A stretch of DNA of 64,000 bases from an uncultured Bacilli bacterium (GCA_934168275.1 CAKPNA010000001.1:372001-436000); one strand, 5' to 3'. Counted from the first letter of the stretch, positions 26,658 through 36,658 are shown. Program-made: numbers and translations. Notes: generated from the sequence alone by a model not told the origin.

Positions 26658-28403
26658 TTATCTACTCAATTTTAAACGTTTAATACCATCATAAAACTTA
26701 TTATCAGAACTTACATTTTGCATATTACCAATTATGGTATTTACATCATCTTGACCTAAGCTCTTTACAACATTAGATGTTAATATATCTTCAACAGGTA
26801 TTCCGTTTATTTCTTTCCTATATACTTTGCCAATACCACGAGTAGAAACTATATGAGGTATTCTTGATTGATAAACTGCATTTCTAAATGACCACATAAA
26901 TTGTAAAACTTCATCATTTGGATATAATGCTTTTTCTAATTTTGTATCATAATCAAAGAATATATTATCAAACCTATCAAGTGTTGCTCCATCTAGTGCA
27001 TTTCTTCCTACATATTGTAAGTCTGCACCTTTTCCCCATGTATTTGCTGCTGCAATTATTCTAAAATCAGGATGCCTATCAATTGTTTCGTGTGGAAAAG
27101 CCATATATCCATTAGCGAGTGCTGAATTTATAACAATAAGCGCTGAGGGATCAGAATTATCTATTTCATCTAAGAAGAATATTCCACCATTTTTAAATGC
27201 CTTATAAAATTCTGTATCTCTATAATTACCACCTGCGTCTATAAAGCCAGTTAATTTAAACTCATTTGAAGCATTATTGGTATAATACATATGTTGCCCT
27301 AAAGCATCGGCTACTTGTGATATAGCAACATTTTTACCACTTCCCGCAGGGCCAATTAACATAATTGGTTCATCTAATTGTACCTGTGATAAAATCTGTT
27401 CAAACTTTTCATGATAGAAACCGCTTTTAGTTTGCCCTAATACAGTATCTTTTAATTTAATAATATGAACTACTGGTATATCTACTTTACTAGCATATTC
27501 AGCAAGTTTTTTATCAAAAAATTCATTTAATTTATCAGTTATTTCATGCTCTAAGTTAAACTCTTGAATCGCATTCTTAATTATTTGCAATATTTGCTTC
27601 CTTGTTTCAACATCTAACTCATTCAGAATAAAATTACTTACTTTCTGTTGCGGATCTCCAGAAGATAGATATTCTTCGATATTTTTTTCTATCTTAGCTC
27701 TTATAGCTTCATCAGCAATTTGAATTAACAAAGCATTCAATCCTTCAATTATCGAATCAGCATTTTGTTTTGATTTATTAATTAATTCCGGCTCCTTGTC
27801 TTGCTCTACTTTAACACCATCAAGTGTAAAAAGTTCGCCATTTTTCATATATGTATTTTTATTCATTTCATGAACTTCATCACAAAATTGTTGTAAAATA
27901 TTTTCATCATTTGAAAACATTATCTCTCTATCTCTTTTTGTAAATCCATAATATAAATGAGTATATTTACTATTAGGTTCTGTTACACCAGCAATAATAT
28001 CTTTACTATTACTGTCATATATAACTGAACAAAAGTGCATATATTGGCTCAATTCTTTAAACATATTTTCTCTGCTGTCAACATATAAATAGCTGGTAAT
28101 TCTTTGATACCTGTCAGGATCTTTAATACCATATTTGGGAAAGTTTCTACACGCTCTTTCTGCTTCATCTTGATTATATCCATTTACAGACATAATTCCA
28201 ATTCTTGAATGATAATGTGGATCTCTATCTACTGTATAACTATTATAAACTATTTTAGCAAAAATTAGATTATTATCAGTTGTTCGTTTTACCGTATAAT
28301 CAGTTGGATGAATTCTATATAATGCGCTATAAATATCATTCTTTTCATATTCTTGTCCTTTATAAGCAATAAATATTTGTCCACTTTTTTCTGTATTTTC
28401 CAT
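26658..28403 (-). CDS. MoxR/CobS-like AAA+ ATPase with a long N-terminal region
   Basis: 581 residues. The N-terminal ~190 residues (FIAYKGQEYEKNDIYSALYR, YHSRIGIMSVNGYNQDEAER) form an unrecognised domain, followed by a helical region to ~330. The C-terminal AAA+ domain has Walker A GPAGSGKN (~354), Walker B IFFLDEID (~409), a sensor-1-like IIAAANTW and the arginine-finger-like LDRFDNIFF. ATPases of this type remodel a partner complex. I start at the ATG at 28401-28403 because TTAGGAGG lies just before it; the longer frame begins at a TTG inside that site. It has its own promoter and a palindrome, pointing to regulated expression as an accessory module. Confidence 0.85.
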   Translation of the reverse strand: MENTEKSGQIFIAYKGQEYEKNDIYSALYRIHPTDYTVKRTTDNNLIFAKIVYNSYTVDRDPHYHSRIGIMSVNGYNQDEAERACRNFPKYGIKDPDRYQRITSYLYVDSRENMFKELSQYMHFCSVIYDSNSKDIIAGVTEPNSKYTHLYYGFTKRDREIMFSNDENILQQFCDEVHEMNKNTYMKNGELFTLDGVKVEQDKEPELINKSKQNADSIIEGLNALLIQIADEAIRAKIEKNIEEYLSSGDPQQKVSNFILNELDVETRKQILQIIKNAIQEFNLEHEITDKLNEFFDKKLAEYASKVDIPVVHIIKLKDTVLGQTKSGFYHEKFEQILSQVQLDEPIMLIGPAGSGKNVAISQVADALGQHMYYTNNASNEFKLTGFIDAGGNYRDTEFYKAFKNGGIFFLDEIDNSDPSALIVINSALANGYMAFPHETIDRHPDFRIIAAANTWGKGADLQYVGRNALDGATLDRFDNIFFDYDTKLEKALYPNDEVLQFMWSFRNAVYQSRIPHIVSTRGIGKVYRKEINGIPVEDILTSNVVKSLGQDDVNTIIGNMQNVSSDNKFYDGIKRLKLSR

Positions 28404-28418
28404 ATTTCCTCCTAACAA

Positions 28419-28441
28419 TCTCAAAATGTAATATTTTGAGA
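28419..28441 (-). promoter_or_regulatory. 23-bp palindrome in the leader of the AAA+ operon
   Basis: TCTCAAAATGT facing ATATTTTGAGA, nearly perfect, between the promoter and the ribosome site of the AAA+ gene. It fits an operator or a leader hairpin. Confidence 0.55.
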
Positions 28442-28458
28442 CTTTTTAATTGCAATAT

Positions 28459-28486
28459 ATAATATCATATTTGGAAGATTTGTCAA
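28459..28486 (-). promoter_or_regulatory. Promoter of the AAA+ operon
   Basis: Perfect -35 TTGACA (28481-28486) and -10 TATTAT (28459-28464) with a 16-bp spacer on the minus strand. Confidence 0.65.
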
Positions 28487-28520
28487 TACTACGCATTATT
28501 AGGATAGTGTTTCCAATGTT

Positions 28521-28556
28521 AAAAAAAGATTAAATATCATTTCTAATATCTAATCT
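28521..28556 (-). terminator. Terminator of fhs
   Basis: Stem AGATTAGATAT/ATATTTAATCT followed by a seven-T run on the minus strand, overlapping the fhs stop. Confidence 0.75.
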
Positions 28557-30178
28557 AATCCTACTATCTTATCATTAACATAATCTATCTTTTCATAATT
28601 AGGTACTTTAGGTAAACCTGGCATTGTCATAATATTACCAAGTAAAATAGTAATAAAACCCGCTCCTGAATATAATCTAGCATCTATTACATTAACACTA
28701 AAATCTTTAGGATAACCTAACTTACTAGCATCATCACTAAGTGAATACTGTGTTTTAGCAATACATATTGGCAAATTACCTTTACCTAAAGAAATATATT
28801 TATCTATTTTCTCACGAGCTTCATTATTATAATTAACTATATTAGCATGATATATATTCTTACATACCTTATCTATCTTAGTATATATATCATCATTCAT
28901 CTCATATGTATAACTAATCTTACTATCTTTATTAACTAGTTCTAATACCTTATTAGCAAGTTTAATTGCACCTTCTCCACCATCTATATAAGCAGTACTA
29001 ACTTCCATAGGGACATCTCTACTATTACAATACTCTCTAACTATATTAATTTCTTCTTCACTATCTGTACTATATTTATTTAAACATACAATAAATGGAA
29101 TATTAAACTTAGATAAATTATCAATATGAGCTTCCAAATTACTTAATCCTTTCTTTAAAGACTCAATATCTTTATTCATAATATTATCTTTACTAACTCC
29201 ACCATTATATTTTAAAGCCTTTATTGTCGCTACTAAAACAATAGTATTAGGACTACATCCTAAACATCTAGAAGTAATATTTAAAAACTTTTCCGCTCCT
29301 AAATCAGCACCAAATCCTGCTTCTGTAATTACATAATCAGCTAGTTTTAAACCTAAATCAGATGCTATAACACTATTACAACCAAGTGATATATTAGCAA
29401 AAGGTCCACCATGTATTAATACCGGATTATGTTCTAAAGTTTGTACTAAATTAGGTTTTAAAGCATCCTTTAATAATACTATTAATGACCCAGTAATACT
29501 TAAACTTTTAGCATACACTGCTTTATCTTCATAATCATAACCAATTAATATATTATCTAACTTATTTCTTAAATCATCTATATCTTTAGATAAACATAAT
29601 ATACTCATCATTTCACTAGCTGCTGTTATATTAAAAGACTCTTTTCTATTACTTAAACTAACACTTCTAAGTATTCTATCATTAAGATCTAAACATCTAT
29701 TAAACATAATCTTATCAGGATTAATATTTAAACTATTGCCATGATAAATATGATTATCTATTGCTGAACATAATAAATTATTAGCACATGTAATCGCATG
29801 AAAATCCCCTGTAAAATGTAAATTAATATCTTCCATAGGTACTACTTGACTATATCCACCACCAGTAGCACCTCCTTTTATACCAAATACCGGTCCTAAT
29901 GAAGGCTCTCTAAGAACAATTAAAGAATTCTTATCTAACTTTCTTAAAGCATCCCCTAATCCAATACTTACTGTTGTCTTTCCTTCTCCATAAGGTGTTG
30001 GATTAATAGCAGTCACTAATATTAACTTACCATGTCTCTCACCATTATATTTTGTATAATCAACTTTAGCTTTATAATTACCATATAATTCTATATTATC
30101 TAAATCTATTAACCCTTTCTTAGCAATATCCTTAATATTATCTTTTACTACACTATTAGCTATCTCTATATCTGTCAT
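28550..30178 (-). CDS. fhs: Formate-tetrahydrofolate ligase
   Basis: Makes 10-formyl-THF from formate, ATP and THF, feeding one-carbon metabolism. 542 residues, slightly shorter than the usual ~556. ATP loop TPYGEGKTTVSIGLGDAL, then REPSLGPVFGIKGGATGGGYSQV and the segment GDFHAITCANNLL, are all family hallmarks. Start: ATG after GGTGGTGAT. It is followed by its own terminator and so is a single-gene unit. The 270-bp upstream region holds no gene; I checked for a ZTP or THF riboswitch core and did not see one. Confidence 0.96.
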   Translation of the reverse strand: MTDIEIANSVVKDNIKDIAKKGLIDLDNIELYGNYKAKVDYTKYNGERHGKLILVTAINPTPYGEGKTTVSIGLGDALRKLDKNSLIVLREPSLGPVFGIKGGATGGGYSQVVPMEDINLHFTGDFHAITCANNLLCSAIDNHIYHGNSLNINPDKIMFNRCLDLNDRILRSVSLSNRKESFNITAASEMMSILCLSKDIDDLRNKLDNILIGYDYEDKAVYAKSLSITGSLIVLLKDALKPNLVQTLEHNPVLIHGGPFANISLGCNSVIASDLGLKLADYVITEAGFGADLGAEKFLNITSRCLGCSPNTIVLVATIKALKYNGGVSKDNIMNKDIESLKKGLSNLEAHIDNLSKFNIPFIVCLNKYSTDSEEEINIVREYCNSRDVPMEVSTAYIDGGEGAIKLANKVLELVNKDSKISYTYEMNDDIYTKIDKVCKNIYHANIVNYNNEAREKIDKYISLGKGNLPICIAKTQYSLSDDASKLGYPKDFSVNVIDARLYSGAGFITILLGNIMTMPGLPKVPNYEKIDYVNDKIVGLD

Positions 30179-30417
30179 ATTATCACCACCAATAATATTA
30201 TATAATAAAAAGTGAAAAAAAGCAGATAAATATTGTTAAATTATAATAATTAGTGTTATTTATAATTTTTTTCAAATAATGCGACAACACCGTAGTCATA
30301 ATTATAAATTACTATTAGCGGCACTTTACACATAACATTTATTAAAAGAAAAATAATTAGATTTAACACTTAAAGAGTATTATTTTACGAATACTCTTTT
30401 TACTTTACCTTCTACAC

Positions 30418-30447
30418 AAAAAAATGCAGATACACATCCACATTTTC
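30418..30447 (-). terminator. Terminator of the ackA-nrnA operon
   Basis: Imperfect stem AAAATGYRGAT/ATCYRCATTTT followed by a seven-T run on the minus strand, ending at the nrnA stop. A second stem (AAAGAGTATT...AATACTCTTT, 30371-30403) lies just beyond. Confidence 0.65.
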
Positions 30448-31410
30448 TTACTTATTATTCTTATATTCCATTACTAAATTATCTAAATCACTAATTAACT
30501 TATCAGCATCTTCCCAACTATTTAGTCTAACACCAGAAGCATATTTATGGCCACCACCACCATGTTTAATAGCAACTTCATTAATAAATGGTCCTCTTGA
30601 TCTAATATTAGCTCTTATTATATTAGATTTAACATCTTCTGATAAAAATACCCAAACAATAATCTCATTAACATACTTTAGATTATTAATCATATTTCCT
30701 GCACTAGCAGCATCTACGCCAAACTCTTTCATTGTTTTATCGCTAATCTTAATATATCCAAGACCATTCGGACTAACTATCATATTTTCATATATATAAC
30801 CTTGAAATCTAACTTCACTAAGTGGTCTCATATAATAAGATTCATATAAACTAGTTAAATTAATATTAGTAGTCTTAACTAATTTACTAACTAATTCTAA
30901 AGTTTTATATGTAGTACAATCGTGTAAAAATCTATCAGTATCAGATACTATTCCTAAATATAATTTACTAGCAACCTCACTAGATAACTCTAATTCTAAA
31001 TTAAATATCATATCTAATACTATCTGACTAGCACTAGAAGCAGTAATATCAATAAGTTCAATATCAGCATAAACATCTACTACCGGATGATGATCTATCT
31101 TAATAATATAATCAAACTTCTCAACATCATCTATTCCTTCAATTCTTTTAAGATCAGGAACATCTAATACGATAAGTAAAGATTTACTAAAATCAACACC
31201 ATCTATTTTATCAGTTGATCCCATAAATCTAAACTTACTAGCAATAGTTCCAACAGCATATACTTTCTTATCTGGATATAACTCATTAATAAGTTGTTTT
31301 AAGCCAAACTGACTTCCTAAAGCATCTGGATCAGCTCCAATATGTCTAGCTATAACAATACTATTATATTCTACTATTTTATTTAATATTTTACTATAAG
31401 TCTCTCTCAT
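30448..31410 (-). CDS. nrnA: Bifunctional oligoribonuclease / PAP phosphatase (DHH-DHHA1)
   Basis: Degrades 2-5-nt RNAs and pAp using two metal ions. ~320 residues. Motifs: ARHIGADPDALGSQ (DHH motif I), VLDVPD (motif II), KIDHHPV (the DHH itself) and the DHHA1 GGGGHKYASG near the C-terminus. The start is set at the ATG at 31408-31410, overlapping the end of ackA by 17 nt, so translation is coupled. Confidence 0.93.
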   Translation of the reverse strand: MRETYSKILNKIVEYNSIVIARHIGADPDALGSQFGLKQLINELYPDKKVYAVGTIASKFRFMGSTDKIDGVDFSKSLLIVLDVPDLKRIEGIDDVEKFDYIIKIDHHPVVDVYADIELIDITASSASQIVLDMIFNLELELSSEVASKLYLGIVSDTDRFLHDCTTYKTLELVSKLVKTTNINLTSLYESYYMRPLSEVRFQGYIYENMIVSPNGLGYIKISDKTMKEFGVDAASAGNMINNLKYVNEIIVWVFLSEDVKSNIIRANIRSRGPFINEVAIKHGGGGHKYASGVRLNSWEDADKLISDLDNLVMEYKNNK

Positions 31411-32590
31411 TATTAGCACTTAAACGATAAGTATCTCTAGCAATCATTAACTCTTCATTAGTAGGTATAATATAACAAGGTATTGTTGAATCAGGAGCAG
31501 TAATAAGTTGTTCTACACCTCTAACATTATTAGCTTCTTCATCAATTTTAACACCAAGTACAGATAATCCATCTATAACCTCACGTCTAGTATGAATAGA
31601 ATTTTCTCCAACACCAGCTGTAAATACTATTGCGTCACAACCACCAAGTTCTACATAATACTTAGCTATATAATCAATAATTCTTCTAACATACATCTTT
31701 TGTGCTAAATCACATCTAGAGTCCCCTTTAATAATACCATCTTCAATATCTCTAGAATCACTACTAACACCACTAATACCTAATAATCCACTCTTTTTAT
31801 TTAATATAGTATCCATTTCTTCAGGAGTTAAATTTAACTTCTTCATCATATATGGAACAATAGTAGCATCTATATCACCACATCTAGAACCCATAATTAA
31901 ACCAGCATTAGGAGTAAGACCCATAGATGTATTAATACACTTACCATCTTTAACAGCTGATATACTTGCACCATTACCAATATGACAAGTAATTAACTTA
32001 GTATTATATCTACCAAGTATCTCATTCATTCTTAAAGATACATACTTATGACTAGTACCATGAGCGCCATATTTTCTAATTTTATATTCATCACACCATT
32101 CATATGGTAAAGCATATAAATAATTCTCTTCAGCCATTGTTTGATGAAATGCTGTATCAAATACAACAGCCTCAACAGCATTAGGAGCAGCCTTCATCGC
32201 AGCCTTAATACCAACTATATGAGCAGGATTATGTAAAGGAGCTAAAGAACTAAGTTCATCAATCTTACTAAGTACATCATCATCAACAATTACTGATTCA
32301 TCAAAATAAGAACCCCCTTGAACAACTCTATGTCCAATACCCTTAATCTCATCTAAACTTTCTACAACACCATACTCTAGTAATTCATCCATAAGTATCT
32401 TAAAAGCTTTATCATGATTCTTAAGTTCTACTTCTTTTCTAATTTTTTCTCCATTAAATTTAATAGTATAAAAACTATCTTCTAAACCAATTTTTTCAAA
32501 TACACCAGATATTAATACTTCTTCTTCAGGCATTTCAAAAGCTTGAAACTTTAAAGAAGAACTACCTGCATTAACTGATAATATCTTCAT
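31394..32590 (-). CDS. ackA: Acetate kinase
   Basis: Converts acetyl phosphate and ADP to acetate and ATP. 398 residues, full length. SVNAGSSSLK at the N-terminus (ATP site), GHRVVQGG, FDTAFHQTM with the active-site region, the phosphate-binding CHIGNGASISAV and GGCDAIVFTAGVGENS are all present. The start is the ATG at 32588-32590, after AGAGGTG. No pta gene is adjacent. Followed directly by nrnA. Confidence 0.97.
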   Translation of the reverse strand: MKILSVNAGSSSLKFQAFEMPEEEVLISGVFEKIGLEDSFYTIKFNGEKIRKEVELKNHDKAFKILMDELLEYGVVESLDEIKGIGHRVVQGGSYFDESVIVDDDVLSKIDELSSLAPLHNPAHIVGIKAAMKAAPNAVEAVVFDTAFHQTMAEENYLYALPYEWCDEYKIRKYGAHGTSHKYVSLRMNEILGRYNTKLITCHIGNGASISAVKDGKCINTSMGLTPNAGLIMGSRCGDIDATIVPYMMKKLNLTPEEMDTILNKKSGLLGISGVSSDSRDIEDGIIKGDSRCDLAQKMYVRRIIDYIAKYYVELGGCDAIVFTAGVGENSIHTRREVIDGLSVLGVKIDEEANNVRGVEQLITAPDSTIPCYIIPTNEELMIARDTYRLSANNERDL

Positions 32591-32650
32591 ATATAACACC
32601 TCTTTCTTTAAATATTATAACTAATAACTAAACTAAATACAAGAAAAATA

Positions 32651-32743
32651 TTAACTAAATAATACTAAATTATATGTTATAAGATTAATAATTACCATAT
32701 TTTCACCTCTTAATACTGTTTGATGATACTTGCTGGTGAAAAT
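32651..32743 (-). promoter_or_regulatory. Hairpin masking a ribosome site before a 15-codon mini-ORF
   Basis: On the minus strand, ATTTTCACC (near 32735-32743) is exactly complementary to GGTGAAAAT (32699-32707), a 9-bp stem that contains the ribosome site AGAGGTG of a mini-ORF at 32651-32698 (15 codons, MVIINLITYNLVLFS). The arrangement lies between the pyrophosphatase gene and ackA. It could be a leader-peptide element or chance in AT-rich sequence. Confidence 0.3.
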
Positions 32744-32793
32744 CAAGAATTTTTTACATAAAAAAGACGCCGTAAACTTAATTACAACATCTA

Positions 32794-34350
32794 TTAATAA
32801 TTACTAACTGCTAATATACTAGGTAAAATCTGCATCTTTCTTGATACTACATCCGGTAAATATACTCCTTCATACATTTTTATATCAAAAGCATTTTCTA
32901 ATACTCCTTCAGCACCATCACTATAATATACATAAGTACCATTTTTAATAATATCCGTAACAAATAAACATACAAATAAATAATCATTATTTTCACATAC
33001 ACTATTTAATAATTTTATATATTCATCTTTTTCATCATTTATCTCATTAATATTAGTAGTGAATATTTGTCCTAAACCTATCTTATCATCTTCTAAATTA
33101 TATTTCTTAAAATCATTATATAGTACTTGTTCTTTAGTCTTACCTTCTAATGAGGTACCAGCTTTTAGCATTTCAAAACCATATTCTTTATAATTAACTT
33201 TAGCTATCTTAGCAAGTTCTTTAACTATCTTTCTATCTTCTTTAGTAGTCGTTGGAGAATTCAACAATAACGTATCAGATATAATACCAGAAAGTAATAA
33301 ACCTGCTACCCATTTAGGAATAGTAACCTTATTCTCTAGAAACATCTTATATATTATTGTACAAGTACTACCAACTGGAATATTTCTAAAACTAATTGGT
33401 TTAGCAGTACTATTAACTGATAAATTATGATGATCAACTATCTCAATAATATCTGCTTCTTCTAATCCAACTGCACTTTGTTCCTTAGAATTATGATCAA
33501 CTAATATTACTTTCTGTTTTAAAGTATCAAATATCATCGAATGCTTAATTAAACCTAAACATCTACCCTTTCTATCTACTACCGGATAAAAAGTAGTTTT
33601 GCTTTTTGCAGACATACTAGTAAAACTACTAATAGCATCTTCTTCACGAGCAACAATATAATCTTTATCTATACTTAAATCTTTTATTTGATTAGATAAA
33701 CTTACTAACCTAATAGTATCATATAAATTATAACCTGACTTAATAATACTAGTATTACCAAATAAATAGTCATTTGATAACTTATAATCACTAGATACAA
33801 TAATTAATTTAGCATTACTATTAAGACCATTAACAAATACTTTATCATTATTAGTAATAATTATATCAGATACCTCATCTACACTAACTATACCTTTAAC
33901 TATGTCATTATCTTTCTTAACATCAGTACCCTTTAATACCTTAACAATATTATCATAAGTAGTATCTAGATTATTATTATTAGTCATAACCTCTACTACA
34001 TCTCTAAGACCTACTATTCCCAATAATCTCTTATTCTCATCAATAACCGGTATCTTATTAACCTTATTAGCAAGCATCAACTTATAAGAATCATATAATG
34101 TATTATTCTTACTAATCATATGTCCTTTTAAATAATCTAAGTTCTTAATTCTCACTTTAACATCATTGATAAAATCAGGTTCTTTAACCTTAAAATAATT
34201 AAGTACAAACAAAGTCTCATTATTAAGTGAACTAAGTGCTACCGCTTTAGCATTCATCCCTAATCTTTGTTTTAAATAAGTTAATGTAATTGATGCTGAA
34301 ATACTATCTGTATCAGGATTCCTATGCCCAAAAATATATACTTCATCCAT
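32794..34350 (-). CDS. CBS-domain manganese-dependent inorganic pyrophosphatase (family II)
   Basis: Hydrolyses pyrophosphate. 518 residues, larger than the ~310 of plain PpaC because two CBS domains (with a DRTGG-like insert) sit at about 65-265 between the first motifs (FGHRNPDTDSISAS) and the catalytic DHH (IVDHHN). The C-terminal DHHA2 domain ends with the SRKMQILP signature. CBS insertion normally makes the enzyme responsive to AMP/ADP/ATP. The downstream membrane-protein gene overlaps it upstream by 8 bp, so they share a transcript. Confidence 0.92.
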   Translation of the reverse strand: MDEVYIFGHRNPDTDSISASITLTYLKQRLGMNAKAVALSSLNNETLFVLNYFKVKEPDFINDVKVRIKNLDYLKGHMISKNNTLYDSYKLMLANKVNKIPVIDENKRLLGIVGLRDVVEVMTNNNNLDTTYDNIVKVLKGTDVKKDNDIVKGIVSVDEVSDIIITNNDKVFVNGLNSNAKLIIVSSDYKLSNDYLFGNTSIIKSGYNLYDTIRLVSLSNQIKDLSIDKDYIVAREEDAISSFTSMSAKSKTTFYPVVDRKGRCLGLIKHSMIFDTLKQKVILVDHNSKEQSAVGLEEADIIEIVDHHNLSVNSTAKPISFRNIPVGSTCTIIYKMFLENKVTIPKWVAGLLLSGIISDTLLLNSPTTTKEDRKIVKELAKIAKVNYKEYGFEMLKAGTSLEGKTKEQVLYNDFKKYNLEDDKIGLGQIFTTNINEINDEKDEYIKLLNSVCENNDYLFVCLFVTDIIKNGTYVYYSDGAEGVLENAFDIKMYEGVYLPDVVSRKMQILPSILAVSNY

Positions 34351-35761
34351 TATTTATACCCCTTTTCTTAATTCTAAAATATCCTATCATTATTCCTATA
34401 TATATAACTATAACTATTAAAGAAAATATTCTACTACTATTAAAATTAATTACTAATTGTAAAATAACTAATATAAAACTTAATATAATATTTTGATATA
34501 TAATCATTATAAACCTCTCAAAATATCTATTAACTATCTTTCTATCTATTACCTTAATTTTAAGCATTAACATAATTAAAGTAATACATATTCCAATAAT
34601 AATTGCTATCACACTACCATTAATTAAATTATAACCCATTCTATAAAATGAATCAATTAAAGGTACTATCGTAATAGCCATTACTACTATTCCAATTAAT
34701 AAATATTTACCAATATTTTCTCTTATCTTTAGATATTCTATTGTTATTATATCATAAAACAAAATAAATAGCACTAACAAACTAAAACTCATAAGTATTC
34801 CATATCCATCAGTATTACCAAATAAAAACATATAAATATACTTAGATATAACTATTATAAAAATAACTAATGGTATACACTTATCTAATAAATAAACTAT
34901 CTTCCTACCCAAACTATATTCATTACATACTTTATTAGTAAAATACTTTATACTATCACAGAATAATAACACTAAGTTTAAACATCCTAAATACCCTATA
35001 ACTAAAGTATTATATACATCATTTATCTTATACCCATATCTATTAACTAAAACAATATATAATATAATAAAACTAATATAAAAGTATCCATATTTAGTAC
35101 TATCTACTACTGTTAATGACTTATTAAAGTCTTTTACTACTCCTCTAAGTTCTGATAGTTTATATTTATTCTTACCATTCTTCTTAAAACATATCATCAT
35201 ACATAAACTAATAACAATAAATAAACTAATTACTTTAGGTATAAATAATATACTAGTAAATAGATAACTAACTATCTTCATTTTATTAATAATTAAATAA
35301 ATAATAATTGTTAATACACTATCTATACCATAATATATATAATGAATTGAATTAGCTAATTTCTTTTTGCTATATATCTGCAATAAACTATAAGTAATAT
35401 TTAATATTGGATTAAAAATAGTCACTATACTAGTAATCATTAAAGGAATAACTATCTTATCTATACTAAATACTTTATCTATTAACATACTTAGTAAGAA
35501 AGATATTCCTAATCCAAATATTCCATATATTAATACTAAAATAATACTATATATATAACCCTTATTTCTAAAAGCACTATCTTTATTCTTATACTTTAAA
35601 ATACTATCTTTAATATTTATATTATTATATACACTACTTAATACTTTATAAAATAAATAACATAAAGTAAAAGTAAATAACTTAGTGCTATCTCCTAGCA
35701 TAAATAATATTATTAAAGTTATATACTCTATTACATTTAATAAATAATTCTTCTTTTCCAT
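34343..35761 (-). CDS. Polytopic membrane protein, MOP-exporter-like
   Basis: 472 residues with at least 12 hydrophobic helices and few charged residues, all basic loops short. The length and helix count fit the MOP superfamily (MurJ/SpoVB/Wzx flippases), but no signature motif is readable, so only a loose assignment is justified. I start at the second ATG (35759-35761), which has a correctly spaced AGGGA. It lies directly after spo0A and overlaps the pyrophosphatase gene by 8 bp. An AT-driven Ile/Tyr bias is strong. Confidence 0.6.
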   Translation of the reverse strand: MEKKNYLLNVIEYITLIILFMLGDSTKLFTFTLCYLFYKVLSSVYNNINIKDSILKYKNKDSAFRNKGYIYSIILVLIYGIFGLGISFLLSMLIDKVFSIDKIVIPLMITSIVTIFNPILNITYSLLQIYSKKKLANSIHYIYYGIDSVLTIIIYLIINKMKIVSYLFTSILFIPKVISLFIVISLCMMICFKKNGKNKYKLSELRGVVKDFNKSLTVVDSTKYGYFYISFIILYIVLVNRYGYKINDVYNTLVIGYLGCLNLVLLFCDSIKYFTNKVCNEYSLGRKIVYLLDKCIPLVIFIIVISKYIYMFLFGNTDGYGILMSFSLLVLFILFYDIITIEYLKIRENIGKYLLIGIVVMAITIVPLIDSFYRMGYNLINGSVIAIIIGICITLIMLMLKIKVIDRKIVNRYFERFIMIIYQNIILSFILVILQLVINFNSSRIFSLIVIVIYIGIMIGYFRIKKRGINNG

Positions 35762-35802
35762 AACCATTCCCTACTTTATACAATAATTTTACCAAAAGAC
35801 GA

Positions 35803-35834
35803 TAAAAAAAACAACTAAAACTACTAATTGTTTT
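35803..35834 (-). terminator. Terminator of spo0A
   Basis: AAAACAA/TTGTTTT stem with an eight-T run on the minus strand, starting at the spo0A stop. Confidence 0.7.
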
Positions 35835-36594
35835 ATTTTTGATTAGCAAACTCTAATCTTAACTTATCTGCTACTGTTACTATAAACTCTGAATTAGTTG
35901 GCTTAGCTTTATCAATATCCACACTATGGCCAAATAATTCTTCCATATAATCTAAGTCACCCCTATTCCAACTAACTTCAATTGCGTGTCGTATTGCTCT
36001 TTCTACTCTAGATACTGTTGTATCATATTTAGAAGCAATATCAGGATATAATTCTTTAGTAATACCACCTATTATATCTGGATTATTATATATCATATTA
36101 ATACCTTCTCTAATATATTGATAACCCTTAATATGTGAAGGCATTCCTAACTCATGAAGCATCCTAGTAATAGATATTTGTAAATTACTATGATATAAAT
36201 TAATACTCTTACTATTAATATATTCAAAAATATCTAATATCTTACTCTCTAAATCAAGTAAATCAAATGGTTTTAAAATATAATAATTAACCCCATATTC
36301 ACTAACCTTTCTAATAACTTTAGGTTCATTATAAGAAGTTTCTACTATAATATTTTTAGTTATATTCTTTTTCTTTAATTCCTCTAAAACATATAATCCA
36401 TCTTTCTTTGGCATAATTAAATCAAGAAGTACTAAATCATAACTATCTCCACTATTAACTATCTTATTAAGCCCTTCCTCGCCATCATAAGCACAATCAA
36501 CTATTTCTATTCTTTTATGATCCGAAAAATATTCACGAACCATATCTACTAAACTAACATTGTCATCAATCATTAATACTTTAATTTTATCCAT
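35833..36594 (-). CDS. spo0A: Sporulation master response regulator Spo0A
   Basis: 253 residues. Receiver domain (1-120) with MIDDNVSLV, phosphorylatable Asp in VLLDLIMP, conserved T/S in VETSY and K in ILKPFD. The C-terminal Spo0A DNA-binding domain has LHELGMPSHIKGYQYIREGI and the recognition helix region STVSRVERAIRHAIE-like (TTVSRVERAIRHAIEVSW). Phosphorylated Spo0A controls entry into sporulation. Start: ATG after GAAAGGAT. The histidine kinases and phosphorelay partners are not in the window. Confidence 0.96.
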   Translation of the reverse strand: MDKIKVLMIDDNVSLVDMVREYFSDHKRIEIVDCAYDGEEGLNKIVNSGDSYDLVLLDLIMPKKDGLYVLEELKKKNITKNIIVETSYNEPKVIRKVSEYGVNYYILKPFDLLDLESKILDIFEYINSKSINLYHSNLQISITRMLHELGMPSHIKGYQYIREGINMIYNNPDIIGGITKELYPDIASKYDTTVSRVERAIRHAIEVSWNRGDLDYMEELFGHSVDIDKAKPTNSEFIVTVADKLRLEFANQK

Positions 36595-36624
36595 ATTATC
36601 TATCCTTTCTTAATTTACTACTCC

Positions 36625-36658
36625 ATTATACAAGATTATTTTTAAAAAAAATGTCGAA
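36625..36658 (-). promoter_or_regulatory. spo0A promoter with an 0A box
   Basis: A perfect TATAAT -10 on the minus strand (36625-36630) and a TGTCGAA 0A box (36652-36658, read on the plus strand) near the -35 position. The placement fits autoregulation by Spo0A. Confidence 0.55.

Noticed and set aside
30179..30417. Possible ZTP or THF riboswitch upstream of fhs
   Set aside because: I looked for the conserved riboswitch cores on the minus strand and found no match, only AT-rich sequence with one simple stem.
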